Source of the DNA: an uncultured Prevotella sp.
GTDB lineage: Bacteria; Bacteroidota; Bacteroidia; Bacteroidales; Bacteroidaceae
DNA: 18,932 nt
Assembly: GCA_900543155.1 (NCBI GenBank)
Contig: UQQN01000043.1
Location: 1 to 18,932 of the forward strand
Direction: 5' to 3'
Below, piece after piece: positions 14,883-18,932 of the stretch; position 1 is the first letter of the stretch, and the number at the start of each line of letters is the position of its first letter. Below the pieces are notes generated by a model, which had not been told where the DNA came from, searched no databases, and saw nothing but the letters and a program-made list of their open reading frames with translations. The position numbers were made by a program, and so were the translations under genes.

Positions 14883-16736
14883 ATGTCATCCAATAATTTC
14901 GAAATACGCAAATTTGTAATCGGAGGCATTGCCATAGGCATTATCTTGGTCTACATGATTCGCCTTTTCACATTACAACTGTGGAGTGACGACTACAAGA
15001 AAAATGCCGACTCTAATGCTTTTCGTAAAGACATCCAGTACCCCTCGCGCGGACTCATATTCGATCGCAAGGGGCGCATTTTGGTATACAATGAGCCGTC
15101 ATACAACATCATGGTGGTGATGAACGACCAACGCGGCATTGACACCCTAGATTTTTGTCAAACCATTGGCATTACGAAGGAAGATTACATTAACCGCATG
15201 GCAAGTATAAAGGATTCAAAAAAGAATCCTGGTTACTCGCGTTACACCCCCCAACTCTTTATGGCGCAAATTCCTGCCGAAGAGTTTTCCCTCTTTCGCG
15301 AAAAGCTTTTCCGTTTTAAAGGCTTTAGCATTGAAAAACGCTCCACACGCCAATATACTAGTGGAATTGGTGCACACATATTGGGCGATGTGGGTGAGAT
15401 TAACGAGAGAGAACTTAACGAAGACTCTTTGCACTATTATGCCTCGGGCGACTATATCGGTAAGTTGGGCGTAGAGCGTGCTTACGAGGATCAGTTGCGC
15501 GGTGTGAAAGGCATGCGCATTATGCTGCGCGACGTACGTGGACGTACACAAGGGCATTACCAAAACGGTAAGTACGACAAACAAGCTCAACCAGGCAAAA
15601 ACCTCACCTTGGGGCTCGACAAAGACCTGCAAACACTTGCCGAACGCTTGCTTCAAGGCAAACTCGGTGCCATCGTAGCGATTGAACCCAGTACGGGCGA
15701 AGTGCTTTGCATGGCTTCTTCGCCAACCTACGACCCACGTAGCATGGTAGGGCGTAATCGTAGCAAAAACCACAAAATGCTCAATGCTGATGCAATGCGC
15801 CCTTTGCTTAACCGTGCAATTATGGGTACCTATCCCCCTGGTTCTACCTTTAAGATTACCCAAGCCCTAACGGGACTACAAGAGGGGAGTATCAATCCGC
15901 AAATTGCTTTCCCTTGTAGTCATGGTTTTAACTACAAAGGCTTGCATGTGGGTTGTCACGGTCATGCCTCGCCCATCAATCTTGTGCCTGCCATTGGTAC
16001 CTCATGCAACTCTTACTTCTGTTGGAATCTCTTCCGCATGATAAACAATAAAGCCAAATATGGCTCCGTGCAAAAGGCTATGACCACTTGGAAGGATTAT
16101 ATGGTGAATATGGGCTTTGGCTATAAATTAGGCATTGACCTTCCGGGCGAAAAACGTGGCATGATTCCGAATGCCGAATACTACGACAAGGCTTACAAAG
16201 GGTCATGGAATGGACTTACCATTATCTCTATCGCCATCGGACAAGGCGAAGTTACTGCCACCCCCTTGCAAATTTGTAATTTGGCTGCAACCGTAGCCAA
16301 TCGTGGTTATTACATCACACCTCATGTGGTACACGCTGTGCAAGATGGTCGTCTCGACCCAATCTATTATAAAAAGCATTACACCGGGGTAGACCGCAAG
16401 TGGTATGAATATTGTGTAGCGGGTATGCGTAAAGCTGTGCTCGGGGGTACTTGTCGTGGTGCCAACATTCCCGGTTACGAGGTGTGTGGCAAAACAGGTA
16501 CTGCGCAGAACCGTGGTCACGACCACTCCGTGTTTATGGGATTTGCTCCCATGGACAAACCTCGCATTGCTGTATCAGTTTATGTGGAAAATGGTGGTTT
16601 TGGTAATGTATATGGTGTGCCCATTGGCGCACTCATCATGGAGCAATACCTTAATGGTAAACTTTCAGCGTCATCTGAAGCAAAAGCCACCCACTTCCAA
16701 AATATGCACATCAAATATGGTGACTATGCTAGATAA
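14883..16736 (+). CDS. mrdA: Penicillin-binding protein 2 (elongation transpeptidase)
   Basis: It cross-links peptidoglycan during side-wall growth together with RodA. ATG 14883 gives 617 aa; a TTG 51 nt upstream is in frame but adds a polar stretch before the membrane anchor, so I reject it. There is a cytoplasmic N-terminus and one membrane helix at about 10-30. The pedestal domain includes YPSRGLIFDRKGRILVYNEP and GDVGEINERE. The transpeptidase domain has the active serine in STFK (321-324), the SCN motif (374-376) and KTG (537-539), so all three penicillin-binding signatures are intact. The MLNADAMRPLLNRAIMGTYPPG lead-in is typical of PBP2. It sits between mreD and rodA, its glycosyltransferase partner, and should be beta-lactam sensitive. 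Confidence 0.96.
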   Translation: MSSNNFEIRKFVIGGIAIGIILVYMIRLFTLQLWSDDYKKNADSNAFRKDIQYPSRGLIFDRKGRILVYNEPSYNIMVVMNDQRGIDTLDFCQTIGITKEDYINRMASIKDSKKNPGYSRYTPQLFMAQIPAEEFSLFREKLFRFKGFSIEKRSTRQYTSGIGAHILGDVGEINERELNEDSLHYYASGDYIGKLGVERAYEDQLRGVKGMRIMLRDVRGRTQGHYQNGKYDKQAQPGKNLTLGLDKDLQTLAERLLQGKLGAIVAIEPSTGEVLCMASSPTYDPRSMVGRNRSKNHKMLNADAMRPLLNRAIMGTYPPGSTFKITQALTGLQEGSINPQIAFPCSHGFNYKGLHVGCHGHASPINLVPAIGTSCNSYFCWNLFRMINNKAKYGSVQKAMTTWKDYMVNMGFGYKLGIDLPGEKRGMIPNAEYYDKAYKGSWNGLTIISIAIGQGEVTATPLQICNLAATVANRGYYITPHVVHAVQDGRLDPIYYKKHYTGVDRKWYEYCVAGMRKAVLGGTCRGANIPGYEVCGKTGTAQNRGHDHSVFMGFAPMDKPRIAVSVYVENGGFGNVYGVPIGALIMEQYLNGKLSASSEAKATHFQNMHIKYGDYAR

Positions 16737-16754
16737 GGGGGCACCCTTTCCTCT

Positions 16755-16781
16755 AACTCCCCCAAACTCCCTTTAACTCCC
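16755..16781 (+). repeat. Three phased AACTCCC repeats before rodA
   Basis: AACTCCC occurs at 16755-16761, 16765-16771 and 16775-16781, with an exact 10-bp period, in the 77-nt gap between mrdA and rodA. The strand is pyrimidine-rich (C/T tracts). Possible roles are RNA- or protein-binding or chance; none is shown. Confidence 0.6.
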
Positions 16782-16813
16782 TTCCTAGTCCTTTATTATT
16801 CAATTTCAAAACA

Positions 16814-18277
16814 ATGCTCAACGAAAACAAACAATATCCGCTATTCAATGTCGATTGGGTGATACTCACCCTCTACATCGTGTTGCTTATATGCGGTTGG
16901 TTCAGCATTTGCGGTGCCAGTCATGAGCTTGGCGATACAGATTTTTTTGCATGGTCAAGTCGCACGGGTAAACAAATCGTTTGGATTGGTTGTGCCTTAA
17001 GCATGGCATTTGTCATCATGATGAGCTCCGATAAGTACTACGACACCCTGGCAGGCATCTTTTATTGGTTTATGATGTTTGTGTTGCTCATCACTCCCTT
17101 TGTAGCAAAAGACATTAAAGGTTCTCGCTCGTGGGTAAGTTTAGGTTTTTGCAATGTGCAACCCGCTGAATTTGCAAAGTTTGCCACAGCACTGGCAGTT
17201 GCAAAACTCATCAACGAATACGGTTTCACACTCGATAAGATGCGCAATTTTGCCAAAGCCGTAGGACTCGTTCTTTTGCCCATGGCACTCATCGTCTTGC
17301 AGCGCGAAACGGGTTCGGCACTTGTCTATCTCGCCTTCTTCCTCATGTTCTATCGCGAGGGAATGCCAGGCAGCATTCTCTTCACAGCAGTAGCAGCAGT
17401 AGTCTATTTTGTGGTAGGCATTCGTTTCAGCGAGGTCGAGTTGCCTGGCACACGCTCTTCAGTAGGCGAGTTCGTCGTGCTCACCCTCATTTGGATTTTC
17501 ACCATCGGATTGTTGCGTGTCTATGACAGACATAACCATGCCGCCCAACTTTTCATAAAATTGGGCGCTGCAGTCATCAGTCTCTCGCTAATCGTGTCAG
17601 AGTTCATCATCCCCTTCGACATATCATGGATACTCATGGTGCTCACCATCTTTATGGCAGGTTATTTGGCATGGCAGTCGTTGGGGCAACGTGTCAGCAA
17701 GGGCATGCTCATCGCCGTGTTCACATTGGGTAGCACAGCGTTCTTATACACTTCCGACTTTGCGCTCAATAAAGTGCTCGAGCCTCACCAGCGTGTGCGC
17801 ATTCAAGTGCTGTTAGGCATGAACGAGGATAACCGTGATGCCGGATACAACGTCAACCAAAGCAAAATTGCTATCGGATCGGGTGGACTAGAAGGTAAGG
17901 GTTTTATGAACGGAACCCAAACCAAATTAAAATACGTGCCCGAACAAGACACCGACTTCATCTTTTGCACCGTTGGCGAAGAACAAGGCTTCTTAGGCTC
18001 AGCAGGTGTGTTATTACTCTTTTTGTGCATGATATTGCGCTTAATTTATCTCAGCGAGCGACAAACGTCCACTTTTGCACGAGTCTATGGATATTCCGTG
18101 CTAAGCATCCTGCTCTTCCACGTCTTTATCAACGTCGGCATGGTAATGGGCGTTACGCCTGTCATTGGCATTCCGCTCCCCTTCTTTAGTTATGGTGGTT
18201 CCTCTTTATGGGGCTTCACACTGATGCTTTTCATTTTCTTGCGCATGGACGCAGGCCGAAAAAGGGCTTCTTGGTAA
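16814..18277 (+). CDS. rodA: SEDS peptidoglycan glycosyltransferase RodA
   Basis: RodA polymerises lipid II into glycan strands for lateral wall growth, working with PBP2. The 487-aa protein is longer than the ~370-aa E. coli RodA; additional hydrophobic segments lie around residues 200-310, giving more than the usual ten membrane helices. SEDS signatures are KGSRSWVSLG and QPAEFAKF early, ETGSALVY, then GSGGLEGKGFMNGTQ and PEQDTDFIF near residues 376-384 (D381 is the conserved aspartate I take as catalytic), and GIPLPFFSYGGSS near the end. A FtsW assignment is disfavoured by the mreC-mreD-mrdA context. The downstream gene begins 54 nt after the stop and is probably co-transcribed. Confidence 0.95.
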   Translation: MLNENKQYPLFNVDWVILTLYIVLLICGWFSICGASHELGDTDFFAWSSRTGKQIVWIGCALSMAFVIMMSSDKYYDTLAGIFYWFMMFVLLITPFVAKDIKGSRSWVSLGFCNVQPAEFAKFATALAVAKLINEYGFTLDKMRNFAKAVGLVLLPMALIVLQRETGSALVYLAFFLMFYREGMPGSILFTAVAAVVYFVVGIRFSEVELPGTRSSVGEFVVLTLIWIFTIGLLRVYDRHNHAAQLFIKLGAAVISLSLIVSEFIIPFDISWILMVLTIFMAGYLAWQSLGQRVSKGMLIAVFTLGSTAFLYTSDFALNKVLEPHQRVRIQVLLGMNEDNRDAGYNVNQSKIAIGSGGLEGKGFMNGTQTKLKYVPEQDTDFIFCTVGEEQGFLGSAGVLLLFLCMILRLIYLSERQTSTFARVYGYSVLSILLFHVFINVGMVMGVTPVIGIPLPFFSYGGSSLWGFTLMLFIFLRMDAGRKRASW

Positions 18278-18331
18278 GTGTTTTTTTCTAAACACATTCC
18301 TCATTACATTTTTTGAAACTCTCCTCACATT

Positions 18332-18796
18332 ATGAATTACAATAATAAACCGAACGGACAAAATCGATGGCGCACATTTTCTTTAGTGCTTATTTGTCTG
18401 CTTGTGGTAGTAAGCATTATTTACATGAAGCGCTCTTCGAGCGAACAAAAGCAACTCTTACCTCTTGGAGCCACAGACACTTCGCGCACCCAAGTTGCTG
18501 TTCCCGATACTACTGTCGATCCAGGTACATTGCCTCAAGTCCCCGACACGGTACAGACCTCTCAACTTTCCGACACCATTTTGGGAAAAGACAAGCGTAA
18601 TCCTTACGAAGCCGGATACGACGATGGCTACACCGCTGGTTGTGATGATGGTGCAGCCCATACCGAAAAGGCAAATTACGACGAAACCAACAACTTCGCC
18701 ACCTCTGCCGAAAAACAAAACTATGTGCGTGGCTATCGCGAAGGCTATTCCGAAGGCTTCGAAGACGGAAAGACTGGCAAACAGTTTAATATTTAA
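18332..18796 (+). CDS. Small membrane-anchored protein with GX3 repeats
   Basis: I do not recognise a characterised family for the whole protein. It has 154 aa: a basic cytoplasmic N-terminus (1-14), one membrane helix (about 15-32) followed by KR, a flexible T/P/D/V-rich linker (about 45-85), and two blocks with glycine at every fourth residue, G95-G99-G103-G107 and G134-G138-G142-G146, with Tyr and acidic residues between (GYDDGYTAG, GYREGYSEGFEDG). Such GX3 series resemble the deca-GX3 motif of the Yae1/Lto1 type. Anchor orientation suggests that the repeats lie outside the cytoplasmic membrane, but that is inference. It follows rodA by 54 nt without a clear terminator, so it probably belongs to the shape operon. 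Confidence 0.75.
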   Translation: MNYNNKPNGQNRWRTFSLVLICLLVVVSIIYMKRSSSEQKQLLPLGATDTSRTQVAVPDTTVDPGTLPQVPDTVQTSQLSDTILGKDKRNPYEAGYDDGYTAGCDDGAAHTEKANYDETNNFATSAEKQNYVRGYREGYSEGFEDGKTGKQFNI

Positions 18797-18838
18797 GGAG
18801 GGATAAGGTATTAAAAGCCATCAAATATTTACTCCTTA
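18794..18838 (+). repeat. Competing inverted repeats after the last gene
   Basis: TAAGGAG (18794-18800, overlapping the stop codon) can pair with CTCCTTA (18832-18838), followed by TTTAT. ATAAGG (18803-18808) can pair with CCTTAT (18834-18839) instead. This could be a weak terminator; the long loop and A/T content make it uncertain. Confidence 0.3.
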
Positions 18839-18879
18839 TTTATCATCGATATGGGCATATTACAAACACGATAATTCAA

Positions 18880-18925
18880 CCTGTTGGCGGAATTAATTTA
18901 GTGCATACTTAATTCTGCCAATGGG
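18880..18925 (+). repeat. 17-bp RNA hairpin at the right edge
   Basis: Positions 18880-18896 pair with 18909-18925 around a 12-nt loop. The core arms are TTGGCGGAATTAA and TTAATTCTGCCAA. Three positions are G-U pairs on the plus strand (18889/18916, 18883/18922, 18882/18923); on the minus strand these would be C-A mismatches. That favours rightward transcription. No T-run follows within the window. It could be a small-RNA element, a leader structure of the next gene, or an element end. Confidence 0.6.
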
Positions 18926-18932
18926 CTTGTCG

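Overview
The window looks like a chromosomal piece of a Bacteroidota genome, most likely order Bacteroidales and Prevotella-like. The evidence is: start codons preceded by A/T-rich sequence instead of Shine-Dalgarno sites; several promoter candidates with the Bacteroidota -7 box TAnnTTTG; long SecA and RodA proteins; a Bacteroidota-type Lnb/DUF4105 protein; a C-terminal motif of the type-IX-sorting kind on a secreted glycosidase; and the gene order IMP cyclohydrolase - mreB - mreC - mreD - mrdA - rodA. The genus is an inference.

Layout. Positions 1-1600 hold no convincing protein gene. This AT-rich region is full of short inverted and direct repeats. It carries one well-formed leftward promoter (383-414) that may serve a 76-residue orphan ORF (26-256). 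Positions 1601-4510 encode a secreted GH27-type glycosidase with its own promoter and a strong terminator. Positions 4744-6018 and 6105-7718 encode an Lnb-family envelope protein and an alkaline-phosphatase-superfamily protein. Positions 7879-11244 encode SecA, again followed by a strong terminator. A new promoter at about 11466-11498 then starts a cell-shape operon: a stand-alone IMP cyclohydrolase, MreB, an internal terminator or attenuator, MreC, MreD, PBP2 (MrdA), RodA and a small membrane-anchored protein with glycine-every-fourth-residue repeats. The right edge holds a long RNA-type hairpin.

How the genes work together. MreB filaments, MreC, MreD, the transpeptidase PBP2 and the glycosyltransferase RodA form the elongasome that builds the lateral peptidoglycan wall. 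The leading gene supplies the last step of IMP synthesis. SecA exports the pre-proteins, including the glycosidase and the two envelope proteins next to it. The Lnb protein probably acts on exported lipoproteins.

Most noteworthy. The alkaline-phosphatase-like protein (6105-7718) keeps the PafA fold signature and the spacing of its active-site positions, but has lost the nucleophile, the substrate-binding residues and most metal ligands, so it reads as a pseudoenzyme. Other points of interest are the split IMP cyclohydrolase at the head of the mre operon, the terminator between mreB and mreC, the GX3-repeat protein after rodA, and the repeat-rich left flank. I see no CRISPR array, tRNA, rRNA or complete mobile element.
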